A stretch of DNA of 64,000 nt from Chitinophaga sp. HK235 (GCF_018255755.1 NZ_CP073766.1:6694501-6758500); one strand, 5' to 3'. Counted from the first letter of the stretch, positions 42,452 through 51,133 are shown. Made by a program: numbers and translations. Notes: generated by a model from the sequence alone, not told the origin.

Positions 42452-44560
42452 TTATACCCTTACGCCTGTACGCTGCTGTTCATAGATATGCAGCTGTGTT
42501 TCCAGCATGTTTTTGTAGGCCGCAAACTGCTGACCTGCCCAGGCATCCCTCAGCAGGTTCATCAGCCTGACCAGAGTGTTTAGCTCTTCCCGATTGAAGC
42601 CACTGTATTCGTCGAAGTAGGTATATTGACTGGCTATGAATTCCTGAGAGAGCCGGGTGAGCCTTTCATCCATGCTACTGCCCTGTTGTGTCAACAGCTT
42701 CTCCAGTAATGTTTTGAGTTTTACCTGTTCTTCTTTTTCCAGCTGGTCTTTGATTTGCACGCGCTGTGCCATGGATATTTCATCTTCAATCAGGGAGCGC
42801 AGTACTTTGTTTAGATTTTCCAGTACCTGCAGCCGGTTTTCCTGCTCAATGTATTGTTCTTTGTACTGGTTGAAAGTGGCCTGTAGCTCTTCTTTCCGGG
42901 TGCCTGCATGGTTAAGGAAGAAGTGAAAGGACTGTTGGTCAAGCTGGTGCTGGCGGGCCAGCTGTGTGTTGATTTCCACTTCGAGTTGTGCGATGATGGT
43001 ATAGCAGTCATCAATGTTATATTTGGAGCCGTCGAAATCGAAGCTCTTGATGCCGGTGTCCTGTGCCTGGAAGGCTTTTAATAAGGCCATGTCTTTCTGG
43101 TTGCTGGTGATGGAAGTCCAGAGCTGACGGTTGTTTTCGTTGAACAGTTCATCGAAGTTATTCACGGGTGGAGCATCCGAAGGGGCGGCCAGGTCCGTTT
43201 CCCGGGGATCGATGATGCGTTTGTCGTAGTATCCTTTGTAGGCAGCCGGCAGCTGTCTGTCTTCAATTTTTTTACTGACCCATTGGTCAAATTCCTGTGT
43301 GGAATATGTTGTATGTTCGGAGGTAATGCCGTGGTAAATGCCCTGGGTGAATTGTTCCTGAAGCAATGCAGCATTACAGAATAGTTGCCAGGCGCTGGTT
43401 TCGTCGGGAGCCACGTTCATATCGGCATCGTCCATATTGGCCTTGCGTTGGGCAAGGGTGGGATGGCTGGCCCATTGTTCGCTATAGTTGATGCGGGAGG
43501 AGCCAAAGGAAGATACGAACTCATAGGTGATATCGGGGAGTTCGTTTTTCACCGGCAGGTCGTATTCCAGGGCCATGCCTTTAAAATAGCTCAACTGATT
43601 ACTGAAGATATTGGTGGATACCTGTTTTTTATCGGTGAGCCATTCGCTGGCGGCGTCGAGGGCTGCTTCATAGCAGCTGGCGGCCATTTCTATGCGGCTG
43701 AGGGCAGTAACGAGGTTGTTACCTCCTGCAACACTGGCGGCAACAGTATCGGCATGATATTCCATCTGGCGGCTGAGGGCCATATAACTTTTATTGATCA
43801 CCCCATACACGGCTTTTAAAACCGACTGGATACCGGTGGCAATACCAACGGCAATGTTTGCGAACAGCGCCAGAAATGCATGGGCACTGCCTACGGAGCT
43901 GAGGAAATTGTTGTAGCCGGTGTTGTCGTACAGCATATTGTAGATAATACGGTTAGCATTATACGTAAAGCTTCCCAATTTCATGCTGCGCTGGCTGAAG
44001 TGGCCGAACTCATGGGCCATCACAGCTTTAAACTCGCTCAGGTTAACACTGTTGACCAGCCCCAGGCCTATCTCCAGGTTTTTGCGAACGGGCAGAAACA
44101 TGCTCCAGAAGCTGGAATGATAGAATACACAGGCGTTAACGTCGGGAGATAAAAATATTTTTTTCGGGAAAGGGGTATTCGTGTCCTTCGTCAGTTGACG
44201 GATGAAGGCAAACAACTCCGGCTGCTCTTTCTCCGTAATCTCTTTCCTGCTGGGCTTTTCATCTTTTGATCTCGCAAATATGAACTTGATGAGAAAGTAA
44301 AGTACAGCCAGCCCCAGAAATATCAGGGCAGCACCTAACAACAATGTCAGCTTGTTGGGCCATGCTATGATCATCCATACACCGGCATAACCATAACCAA
44401 TGGCCAGTAATATGGCGCCTGCCAGCAAGGTAATGTAGGTAAAGAGAAACAGCAGGATGGCAGCCACTACTTTAGTCGCCTGTTTACGGAAGGCGGGTGA
44501 GGGCTGCAGTTTTTCCTCAAAAACCCTTTCAGGTGCGGCAGGGTATAACAGGTTACTCAT
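42452..44560 (-). CDS. M48-family membrane metallopeptidase
   Basis: A 702-residue protein with membrane helices at about 30-60 and 68-95, then the zinc site HEFGH in VMAHEFGHFSQRS near residue 187, two further hydrophobic segments near 225-265, and the third ligand region RQMEYHADTVAAS near 283. The C-terminal 330 residues form a helical, charged domain with coiled-coil parts that is not in HtpX and has no assigned role. It is likely a membrane protein quality-control peptidase. It stands alone on the minus strand. Confidence 0.85.
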   Translation of the reverse strand: MSNLLYPAAPERVFEEKLQPSPAFRKQATKVVAAILLFLFTYITLLAGAILLAIGYGYAGVWMIIAWPNKLTLLLGAALIFLGLAVLYFLIKFIFARSKDEKPSRKEITEKEQPELFAFIRQLTKDTNTPFPKKIFLSPDVNACVFYHSSFWSMFLPVRKNLEIGLGLVNSVNLSEFKAVMAHEFGHFSQRSMKLGSFTYNANRIIYNMLYDNTGYNNFLSSVGSAHAFLALFANIAVGIATGIQSVLKAVYGVINKSYMALSRQMEYHADTVAASVAGGNNLVTALSRIEMAASCYEAALDAASEWLTDKKQVSTNIFSNQLSYFKGMALEYDLPVKNELPDITYEFVSSFGSSRINYSEQWASHPTLAQRKANMDDADMNVAPDETSAWQLFCNAALLQEQFTQGIYHGITSEHTTYSTQEFDQWVSKKIEDRQLPAAYKGYYDKRIIDPRETDLAAPSDAPPVNNFDELFNENNRQLWTSITSNQKDMALLKAFQAQDTGIKSFDFDGSKYNIDDCYTIIAQLEVEINTQLARQHQLDQQSFHFFLNHAGTRKEELQATFNQYKEQYIEQENRLQVLENLNKVLRSLIEDEISMAQRVQIKDQLEKEEQVKLKTLLEKLLTQQGSSMDERLTRLSQEFIASQYTYFDEYSGFNREELNTLVRLMNLLRDAWAGQQFAAYKNMLETQLHIYEQQRTGVRV

Positions 44561-44746
44561 GGTAGTTTGTTGGATAAATAGATAGGTTACTGTTTAAGAT
44601 ATTAAGATAAATAATAAAATAAGAAAGTCAAAAGTGCATTCAATTATATTGATCAGATGAATATGTGGTGCTATAACCAGAAAGCCTGCACGAAAAGTGG
44701 GGCGTGGAAGTCAACTTGCCTTGTCAGCGATCATAAAATATTAATA

Positions 44747-44778
44747 GTTGAATATTCAACCATTGTATCGTACCTTTG
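44747..44778 (+). promoter_or_regulatory. marR promoter with palindromic operator
   Basis: GTTGAATATTCAAC (44747-44760) is a perfect 14-bp palindrome that includes the TTG of the -33 element; TACCTTTG (44771-44778) is the -7 box. The same palindrome, extended to 18 bp, precedes the MFS gene at 45243. Binding here would give autorepression. Confidence 0.78.
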
Positions 44779-44801
44779 TGGAGATCAAAACTTGTAAATA
44801 T

Positions 44802-45227
44802 ATGAATCCCGCACCAAGGATCAGCCTGTTGATTTCGCAGGCACTGGGGCTTTACCGTTTGCGCATCAATGGTTTGCTGGCACAGCATAATATTGATCTC
44901 ACGGCGGAAATGGTGATGGTACTGCGGATCATATGGCACAGGGAAGGCCGTAAACAACAGGAGCTGGCGGACCTGCTATACAAAGACAAGGCAAGTATTA
45001 CCAAGGTTATCCATAACCTGGAGAGCAGGAAACTGGTGGCCCGGGTGAATGATGAAGAAGATGCCCGTAATAAAAAGATTGTACTGACACCAAAAGGGCT
45101 GGCTCTGAAGAAGCAGGTGCTGCCGCTGCTGGATCCTTTCCTCGACAGTATTACAGCTGATTTCTCTGAAAAAGAATTGCAAACAACCTGTTTAGTACTG
45201 GAATCAATTATCCAAAAATTGAAATAA
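44802..45227 (+). CDS. MarR-family transcriptional regulator
   Basis: A 141-residue winged-helix regulator: TAEMVMVLRIIWHREGRKQQELADLLYKDKASITKVIHNLESRKLV (recognition helix near residues 55-75), the wing with VNDEEDARNKKIVLTPKG, and C-terminal dimerisation helices. The ATG at 44802 lies 24 bp after the -7 box; an upstream in-frame TTG would overlap the operator. It very probably represses itself and the MFS exporter that follows 47 bp downstream, since both carry the same palindrome. The ligand is likely a drug or aromatic compound, not known. Confidence 0.92.
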   Translation: MNPAPRISLLISQALGLYRLRINGLLAQHNIDLTAEMVMVLRIIWHREGRKQQELADLLYKDKASITKVIHNLESRKLVARVNDEEDARNKKIVLTPKGLALKKQVLPLLDPFLDSITADFSEKELQTTCLVLESIIQKLK

Positions 45228-45242
45228 AAATTTTTACTTATA

Positions 45243-45260
45243 TAGTTGAATATTCAACTA
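45243..45260 (+). promoter_or_regulatory. MarR operator before the MFS gene
   Basis: TAGTTGAATATTCAACTA is a perfect 18-bp palindrome, 14 bp before the MFS start and containing the 14-mer found at the marR promoter. Confidence 0.78.
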
Positions 45261-45274
45261 TTAATCTGCTTTTC

Positions 45275-46867
45275 ATGGCTTATGCATTATCACCTTACCG
45301 ATCTTATATTCCCGGGCTGATAAAAGGGCCGGCGATCATATTGCTGATCCTGCTGCAGTCGTTTGTGCTGGGGATCACGAGTACAACGGCTTCGCGGCTG
45401 TCGGCTTTTTACGGCATTGAACCGGAGACTGTCGTATGGTTTTCGCAGATCGGCGCGGTGGGGATGGTGGTGATTGTACCGGTGTATTATCGTTTACGGA
45501 TGTATTTTAAAAAGGCAGACCTGCTGCAGCTGGCGTTGTGTTTACAGGTATTGCTGGCCCTGTTGTGTTTTACGGTAGACTATGCGCCGTTGTTGCTGGT
45601 CACCAACTTTTTTATGGGAATGCTGAAACTGATATGTTTGCTGGATTTTATTTCGCTACTGACGGCCAATTATCCGGTGATGCGCCACAGGGCTTTATTT
45701 TACGGCATCTACTATACTATTGCCAGGATAGGGGGAGAGCTGGCAGATATCTTTGTCAACCCGGTGCTGGAAGATTATGACTGGCGTGATATTTACCTGA
45801 TCTCTGCTGTATCCGCCAGTATTTGTATTATTATTTGTACGGTATTGTTTCATCGTCAGCGCATGCATCGGAAAGTGCCGTTGTATCAGGTAGACTGGCT
45901 GAGTATGTTCCTGTTTGCAGGGGCAGCCCTGCTATTCTGTTATATGCTTACTTACGGTAAAACACTGGACTGGTTTGAGGATGATACGATACTGTATGCG
46001 CTGTTGGGCTGTGGTATCAGCACGTTGTTGTTTGTATACCGGCAATATCATGTGAAGCGTCCGTTCTGGAACCTCCGTGTCTTCAGCCTGTATCAACAGG
46101 TGCCGCTGGGGATTGCGTTTATGCTGGTGTTGTATGTTTTTTTCAGTACCAATTTTTTGTTTAACTATTATGCCGGTTATAATTTCAGGGAAGAAGAAAA
46201 TTATCTTTCTCAGGTTGCTTTCATCACATTGTGTGCTTATCTGGTGAGCTTTCCGTTAACGGGGCTGCTGCTGTATAAGGGTGTACAACGCCGGGTGATG
46301 CTGTGTATAGGCTTTTTGTCGTATGCCGGGTCTTTATATCTTTTCTGTAACCGCATTCAAACGTCTGCTTCTTTTGAGGGGCTGGTGCTGCCTTACCTGA
46401 TGCAGGGCATGGCTTACGGGATAGTGTTAACTACGTTATCCACTTTTGCAGCTACCAATATTCCCCGGGAGATGAATGCGGACAGGGTGATGGGCAGTTT
46501 ATCGTTTCGTTATATTATAGGTTCATTTGCGGGATATTCGTTGTACAGCAACTGGTTGTTCAGAAGTACGGTGGTTCATGCCACGCGGCTGTCGGAAGGG
46601 CTTACCTATGAGAATCCGTTATATAATACAGAATTAAACTCTTTCAGGGCTTTATACCTTTCTCATGGGATGGACGTGCAAGATGCCACTGCAGCGGCAT
46701 TGGCCACGATCCAGAAAAAACTGCAGCTACAGGCAATGCTGGTATCTATGCGGGATATTTCCATGCAGGCCGCTATCGCCGCCGCGATAGCGGCCTGCAT
46801 GGTATTACTGGTGCGTAAATTTGAGATGCATGAAATAGCGGCACGGAATACTTATAAAATCGTATAG
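45275..46867 (+). CDS. MFS exporter (DHA2/EmrB-like)
   Basis: A 530-residue transporter with about 14 hydrophobic segments, for example GPAIILLILLQSFVLG, AVGMVVIVPVYY, LSMFLFAGAALLFCYML and LGIAFMLVLYVFF, the topology of the DHA2 drug:proton antiporters. The neighbouring MarR gene and shared operator support a role in efflux of a toxic compound. Odd: its C-terminal part contains a perfect 19-bp inverted repeat (46761-46802). It converges with mntH, whose stop lies 9 bp away. Confidence 0.82.
   Translation: MAYALSPYRSYIPGLIKGPAIILLILLQSFVLGITSTTASRLSAFYGIEPETVVWFSQIGAVGMVVIVPVYYRLRMYFKKADLLQLALCLQVLLALLCFTVDYAPLLLVTNFFMGMLKLICLLDFISLLTANYPVMRHRALFYGIYYTIARIGGELADIFVNPVLEDYDWRDIYLISAVSASICIIICTVLFHRQRMHRKVPLYQVDWLSMFLFAGAALLFCYMLTYGKTLDWFEDDTILYALLGCGISTLLFVYRQYHVKRPFWNLRVFSLYQQVPLGIAFMLVLYVFFSTNFLFNYYAGYNFREEENYLSQVAFITLCAYLVSFPLTGLLLYKGVQRRVMLCIGFLSYAGSLYLFCNRIQTSASFEGLVLPYLMQGMAYGIVLTTLSTFAATNIPREMNADRVMGSLSFRYIIGSFAGYSLYSNWLFRSTVVHATRLSEGLTYENPLYNTELNSFRALYLSHGMDVQDATAAALATIQKKLQLQAMLVSMRDISMQAAIAAAIAACMVLLVRKFEMHEIAARNTYKIV
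46761..46802. repeat. 19-bp perfect inverted repeat inside the MFS gene
   Basis: CCATGCAGGCCGCTATCGC (46761-46779) is the exact reverse complement of 46784-46802, separated by CGCC. It codes for SMQAAIAAAIAACMV in the last membrane helix. Such a stem in coding sequence is unusual. Confidence 0.92.
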
Positions 46868-46876
46868 CCGATATCG

Positions 46877-48748
46877 TTATTGCACCACTAGTACGGGTAT
46901 TTTCACGAAGTGTCTTACCTGGTCGGCTGTTTCTCCATAAATCCAGTCTTTGATGCCTTTATGGCCGTGGCCACCGAGTATGAGGAAATCGGCTTTTTCG
47001 TTGTTGGCGATACGGGCGATTTCCTTGGCACGATGCCGGAAGCCCAGTTGTCCGCGGGCTTTGATGCCACGGCTTTGCAGCAGGGCGAGATAAGTATCGA
47101 GCTGTTCCTGGTCTTTGCGGGTTTCGAAGTCATCAGACTCTTTGCCGAAGTATTTGGCCGAGGCGCTTTCCACAATATGAATCAGGATATATTCCGTTTG
47201 TTCGTTACCGTGAGCAATGGCGTAGGAGATGATCTGTTCATCTTTTTTACTGAATTCGAGTGCCATGGCAATCCGTTTGTATTCGGGCTTTTCCAGTTCA
47301 CCGAGTGATACCTGCGGGGTATGGATACCACCGGTAGCTTCCTGGCGGTAGCGGCTGAGGAGTGGATATATGATGGTGATGACGAGCAGTACCACAAAGC
47401 CCAGCATGGCCAGGATGATGATACCGTCTACATATATATTTCCGGTGCCGGAGATATAGTTAATGGCTTCTGTATACACCATACGCATATTCAAATATAC
47501 CAACAATGCCGTGATGGCCCAGCTGATCACCTTGACAGCGGGTTTGATAGCGTATTTGCCCATGGTATGTTTATCGCTGACGAAGTGGATCAGTGGGATG
47601 ATGGCAAATCCCAGCTGCATGCTCAGCAGTACCTGACTGAATACCAGCAGGGGGCCTACCTGGTTTTCGCCGGCAATCAGAATGGTGAAGAACGCAGGGA
47701 CGATGGCCAGAAGACGGGTCAGCAGTCTGCGCAGCCAGGGGTTGATACGCAGGTGAAGGTATCCTTCCATAATGATTTGTCCGGCCAGCGTACCGGTTAC
47801 GGTGCTGCTCTGTCCGGCAGCTATCAGCGCCACCGCAAAGAGGATAGGGGCCAGTTTGCTGCTCAGCAACTGTTCCAGCAGTTGATAAGCGTCCTGTATT
47901 TCAGCTACATCCGTGCGGCCGGTTTTAAAGAATACGGCAGCTGCCAGTATCAGGATGGCTGCATTCACGAGGAAGGCAAGGTTGAGTGCGATGGTGCTGT
48001 CGATGAAATTGAGTTTCAGCGCCTGTTTGATGCCGGCGTCATCGCGTTTTATTTTGCGGGTCTGTACAAGAGCGGAGTGAAGGTACAGGTTATGCGGCAT
48101 TACGGTGGCACCAATGATGCCGATAGCGATGTAGAGGGCGGTGTTATCAGGAAGGGTGGGGATGAAGCCGTGTACTACTTCACCCATATTGGGTTTGGCC
48201 ATTACCAGCTGTATCAGGAAAGAGATACCTACAATGGCTACCAGCGCCACGATGAAAGCTTCCATTTTACGGATGCCGTAGCGTTGCAGCACCAGCAGCA
48301 GGAAAGTGTCGAATACGGTGAGGCTCACACCCCATATCAGCGGGAGGCCGGTGAGGAGTTGGATACCAATGGCCATGCCCAGCACTTCAGCGAGGTCGGT
48401 GGCTGCGATAGCCACTTCTGCCAACAGATAGAGTACGAAATTAACACCTTTGGGATAGGTTTCCCGGTTGGCCTGAGCGAGGTCACGCCCGCGGACAATT
48501 CCCAGTCGGGCACTGAGGCTTTGCAGCAGCAGTGCCATCATATTACTCATCAGCAGCACCCATAGTAATTTATAGCCGTATTGGCTACCACCGGCCAGGT
48601 CCGTGGCCCAGTTGCCCGGGTCCATATATCCTACACTGACCAGGTAGGCCGGTCCGAAGAATGCAAAAAGTTTTTTCCATTTCGATTTACTATTTGTGTC
48701 GATGCTCTGATGTACCTCACTCAGGGACGTAGCGTGATTATAATTCAT
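46877..48748 (-). CDS. mntH: Nramp manganese transporter fused to a USP domain
   Basis: A 623-residue protein. Residues 25-455 form an Nramp transporter with the metal-binding motif DPGNWATDLAGG in helix 1 and MPHNLYLHSALVQTR in helix 6. From about 478 a universal stress protein domain follows (YKRIAMALEFSKKDE, ILIHIVES, and the nucleotide loop GGHGHKGIKDWIYG near 590). It takes up Mn(II) and possibly Fe(II) with protons. The USP part may couple uptake to nucleotide or stress. The metal repressor gene lies 42 bp upstream on the same strand, so both form one operon. Confidence 0.93.
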   Translation of the reverse strand: MNYNHATSLSEVHQSIDTNSKSKWKKLFAFFGPAYLVSVGYMDPGNWATDLAGGSQYGYKLLWVLLMSNMMALLLQSLSARLGIVRGRDLAQANRETYPKGVNFVLYLLAEVAIAATDLAEVLGMAIGIQLLTGLPLIWGVSLTVFDTFLLLVLQRYGIRKMEAFIVALVAIVGISFLIQLVMAKPNMGEVVHGFIPTLPDNTALYIAIGIIGATVMPHNLYLHSALVQTRKIKRDDAGIKQALKLNFIDSTIALNLAFLVNAAILILAAAVFFKTGRTDVAEIQDAYQLLEQLLSSKLAPILFAVALIAAGQSSTVTGTLAGQIIMEGYLHLRINPWLRRLLTRLLAIVPAFFTILIAGENQVGPLLVFSQVLLSMQLGFAIIPLIHFVSDKHTMGKYAIKPAVKVISWAITALLVYLNMRMVYTEAINYISGTGNIYVDGIIILAMLGFVVLLVITIIYPLLSRYRQEATGGIHTPQVSLGELEKPEYKRIAMALEFSKKDEQIISYAIAHGNEQTEYILIHIVESASAKYFGKESDDFETRKDQEQLDTYLALLQSRGIKARGQLGFRHRAKEIARIANNEKADFLILGGHGHKGIKDWIYGETADQVRHFVKIPVLVVQ

Positions 48749-48765
48749 AATACTTCAATTACGCA

Positions 48766-48790
48766 TAATGGCTGCATATCGCAGCCATTA
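48766..48790. terminator. Hairpin between mntR and mntH
   Basis: TAATGGCTGC (48766-48775) pairs perfectly with GCAGCCATTA (48781-48790), starting on the base after the mntR stop. No strong T run follows, so it may weaken rather than stop read-through into mntH, or protect the mntR message. Confidence 0.6.
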
Positions 48791-49450
48791 TTAAACGGGT
48801 CTTACCATAATATTTTTAGCCACCTGTTCACTGATAGTGAGTGCTGGCTGGTGTTTTAATTTAATTTCGATGGAGTTGTCATACTCGTAGTGAGCAACAA
48901 TTTCCAGTTGAGTACCCAGCCGGATGCCTTTGGCATTGAGGAAGGCGAGGAGGGCAACAGACTGGTCGGTGACGGCGGTGACCACCAGGCGTTTGGCGTT
49001 GGCCTGGTCCAGCGGCGTTTGTGGTCTGGGTTTGATCATTTTGCCGTTGGCATCAGGGATAGGGTCGCCATGCGGATCGATAATGGGATTACCCAGAAAT
49101 TCGCTCAGGCGGGAGGTGAGTTTTTCGCTGCGCACATGTTCCAGCTCTTCCGCGATTTCATGTACCTCTTCCCAGCTGAAGCCCAGCTTATCTACCAGAA
49201 AACATTCCCATAAGCGGTGACGTCGTACGATCTGCAGGGCATAGCGGCGGCCTTCTGCCGTCAGGGTGATGCCTTTATATTTTTCATAGTCTATCAACTG
49301 CTTCTCTTTTAGCTTTTTTGCCATATCTGTTACGGAGGCAGGTTTGGTGTCCAGCTCATACGCCAGGGCATTGGTGGTAACGGCTGTATCTCCTTCCTGG
49401 AGCTTGTAAATAGCTTTCACGTAATTCTCTTCCGCAATAGATAAGTTCAT
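48791..49450 (-). CDS. mntR: DtxR/MntR-family metal-dependent repressor
   Basis: A 219-residue regulator. An N-terminal winged helix (TTNALAYELDTKPASVTDMAKKLKEK, residues 25-50), the metal-binding dimerisation domain (RRHRLWECFLVDKLGFSWEEVHEIAEELEH near 75-105) and a C-terminal FeoA/SH3-like domain (from about 145) are all present, as in the long DtxR type. With Mn(II) bound it should repress mntH downstream and itself: a palindrome overlaps its -7 box at 49464-49485. Mn(II) is inferred from the mntH neighbour. Confidence 0.92.
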   Translation of the reverse strand: MNLSIAEENYVKAIYKLQEGDTAVTTNALAYELDTKPASVTDMAKKLKEKQLIDYEKYKGITLTAEGRRYALQIVRRHRLWECFLVDKLGFSWEEVHEIAEELEHVRSEKLTSRLSEFLGNPIIDPHGDPIPDANGKMIKPRPQTPLDQANAKRLVVTAVTDQSVALLAFLNAKGIRLGTQLEIVAHYEYDNSIEIKLKHQPALTISEQVAKNIMVRPV

Positions 49451-49463
49451 ATCGTCTAAAATA

Positions 49464-49485
49464 TTATTTAGGCAAATCTAAATAA
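49464..49485 (-). promoter_or_regulatory. Candidate MntR operator on the mntR promoter
   Basis: TTATTTAG-GCAAAT-CTAAATAA has 8-bp perfect arms. On the minus strand it contains TAGATTTG (49473-49480), a perfect -7 box, so a bound repressor would block the promoter of the mntR-mntH operon. Confidence 0.72.
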
Positions 49486-49582
49486 TTTTTGTTTAAACTT
49501 TTACCTTCCGGTATGTTTTTTGAAATTACCTGTGCACATATAAAAATTATATCTAACTTTTCGCCCAGAATTAACTTTTTCA

Positions 49583-50527
49583 ATGAAGCGTTACCTGTTA
49601 TTATTACTGATGATTGGTGCATTAGCCGCCTGTAAGAACAATAAAAAGGCTGGCAACAACACCAACGAGCCGATGACATTTGAGGACTTCCAGGCACTTT
49701 TTAAGGCTGGAACATTACCCTACAAACTGAATGCAGACACGCTGCAGTTGAAAATGGCCGATTCACTGGCCGTAGCAGCCACCGATGTGAACCGTTTTCT
49801 GACAGACACCCTCACCAAAGGAGATTATAGCAAAACAGAAAAAGTGAAACTGTTTCCGCTGACCCGCATGCCGGGCAATGTGGCGGACTATATGATCATC
49901 AAAGCGGTGGGAAAATCACAGACTACCGGCTATCTCTGTATCCTGGATAAAAAGGGTAAATATCTCAACCGGCTGCGTATAGCCAACACCGGTGGCAGCG
50001 ATGGTTCCATCATCTCCACTTCCATCGACAACAAAAACGTAGTTAAAATCAGTGCTGAGAAAAAACTGAGCGGAGCCAACACCTCCCTGAAAGAAGAGTT
50101 TTATGCGGTGAACAAAGATGGTTCCGTGCAGCTGATCATGACTAACACCAACGGCCCTACGACAGCAGGACAGATATTCAACCCCATTGATACATTGCCT
50201 CGTAAACACAAGTTTTCCGGTGACTATACCTCCGGCGATATGAGCATTGTATCTATCCGCGACGGAGAAGATGGTAAAACCTTCCAGTTCTTCATCTCTT
50301 TCTCCAAAGACAATGGCAACTGCAAAGGTGAATTGAGTGGTAGGGGACATTACCTCGCAGGCAACAGAGGAGAATATAAAGACAAAGAATCCTCCTGCGG
50401 GATCTCTTTCCAGTTCTCCGCTGGCCGGGTAAATATCCGTGAAATTGGCGGCTGCGGTGCTTACCGCGGTATCAAATGCTTCTTTGAAGGCGGGTTCGCG
50501 AAGAAAAAACACAAATCCCAGGGCTAA
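49583..50527 (+). CDS. Lipoprotein of unknown function
   Basis: A 314-residue protein with a lipobox (LAAC at residues 14-17 of MKRYLLLLLMIGALAACKNN), a charged Asn/Lys linker and a body without a domain I recognise. The second half has regular beta-like strands (KHKFSGDYTSGDMSIVSIRD, FQFFISFSKDNGNCKGELSG) and four Cys near the end (NGNCKGEL, ESSCGIS, GGCGAY, KCFFEG), perhaps disulfides. Odd: the last codons and the stop lie in the palindromic repeat that starts at 50517, so the repeat has replaced or set the original end of the gene. Confidence 0.75.
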   Translation: MKRYLLLLLMIGALAACKNNKKAGNNTNEPMTFEDFQALFKAGTLPYKLNADTLQLKMADSLAVAATDVNRFLTDTLTKGDYSKTEKVKLFPLTRMPGNVADYMIIKAVGKSQTTGYLCILDKKGKYLNRLRIANTGGSDGSIISTSIDNKNVVKISAEKKLSGANTSLKEEFYAVNKDGSVQLIMTNTNGPTTAGQIFNPIDTLPRKHKFSGDYTSGDMSIVSIRDGEDGKTFQFFISFSKDNGNCKGELSGRGHYLAGNRGEYKDKESSCGISFQFSAGRVNIREIGGCGAYRGIKCFFEGGFAKKKHKSQG

Positions 50528-50795
50528 AGCCCTGGGCTATGATTGATTTAAACAGCTGTTTTTAAATAAAGATTTAATTCGTCTGTTTAAGGGAGTTTTA
50601 GTATTAACCAGGCTGATTGTAATTTTCCGGTATATCTTAGCCCAAGGTCTAGCCTTGGGCTATTTTATTTTTATAGGGCTGTGTTTAAATAAAGGTTTAA
50701 TTATTCTGTTTGAGGAAGTTGTAGTATTACCAGGTGGATTTGTAATTCCTCGGAAAAATCTAAAATCAATAATAGCCCAGGGCTTCAGCCCTGGG
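50517..50795. repeat. Palindromic repeat cluster B (two units of about 125-135 bp)
   Basis: Hairpins CCCAGGGC-TAAA-GCCCTGGG (50517-50536), AGCCCAAGG-TCTAG-CCTTGGGCT (50639-50661) and CCCAGGGC-TTCA-GCCCTGGG (50776-50795) enclose two diverged copies of a unit containing TTTAAATAAAG, GTTTAATT and TAGTATTA-CCAGG. The same kind of unit occurs in cluster A. It fills nearly all of the 308-bp gap 50528-50835. Confidence 0.87.
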
Positions 50796-50803
50796 AAATA
50801 AAA

Positions 50804-50830
50804 AAGCCACTCAGTATTACTGAGTGGCTT
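50804..50830 (-). terminator. Terminator of the tRNA-Val array
   Basis: AAGCCACTCAGT (50804-50815) is the perfect complement of ACTGAGTGGCTT (50819-50830) around ATT. On the minus strand the stem is followed by TTTTTTATTT, a strong intrinsic terminator just after the last tRNA. Confidence 0.92.
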
Positions 50831-50835
50831 CTAGT

Positions 50836-50909
50836 GGGAGCTACTGGATTCGAACCAGTGACCCTCTGCTTGTAAGGCAGATGCTCTGAACCAGCTGAGC
50901 TAAGCTCCC
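50836..50909 (-). tRNA. tRNA-Val (anticodon TAC)
   Basis: A 74-nt cloverleaf with acceptor stem GGGAGCT/AGCTCCC, T arm GGTTCGAATCC and anticodon loop CTTACAA, so the anticodon is TAC and reads GTN valine codons. CCA is not encoded. It is the last of three identical copies. Confidence 0.98.
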
Positions 50910-50945
50910 TGAAAAAGATCTTTTTAAATGACGATGAAGTGATGT

Positions 50946-51019
50946 GGGAGCTACTGGATTCGAACCAGTGACCCTCTGCTTGTAAGGCAGATGCTCTGAA
51001 CCAGCTGAGCTAAGCTCCC
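50946..51019 (-). tRNA. tRNA-Val (anticodon TAC)
   Basis: Identical over all 74 nt to the copies at 50836 and 51060. The spacers on both sides contain an AAAAGATCTTTT palindrome (50912-50925, 51023-51034), perhaps used in processing. Confidence 0.98.
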
Positions 51020-51059
51020 GAAAAAAGATCTTTTCAATAAATTAAAAACTTGGAAGTGT

Positions 51060-51133
51060 GGGAGCTACTGGATTCGAACCAGTGACCCTCTGCTTGTAAG
51101 GCAGATGCTCTGAACCAGCTGAGCTAAGCTCCC
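51060..51133 (-). tRNA. tRNA-Val (anticodon TAC)
   Basis: First copy of the array in the direction of transcription, identical to the other two. The transcript should begin upstream of 51133 and end at the terminator 50804-50830. Confidence 0.98.
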
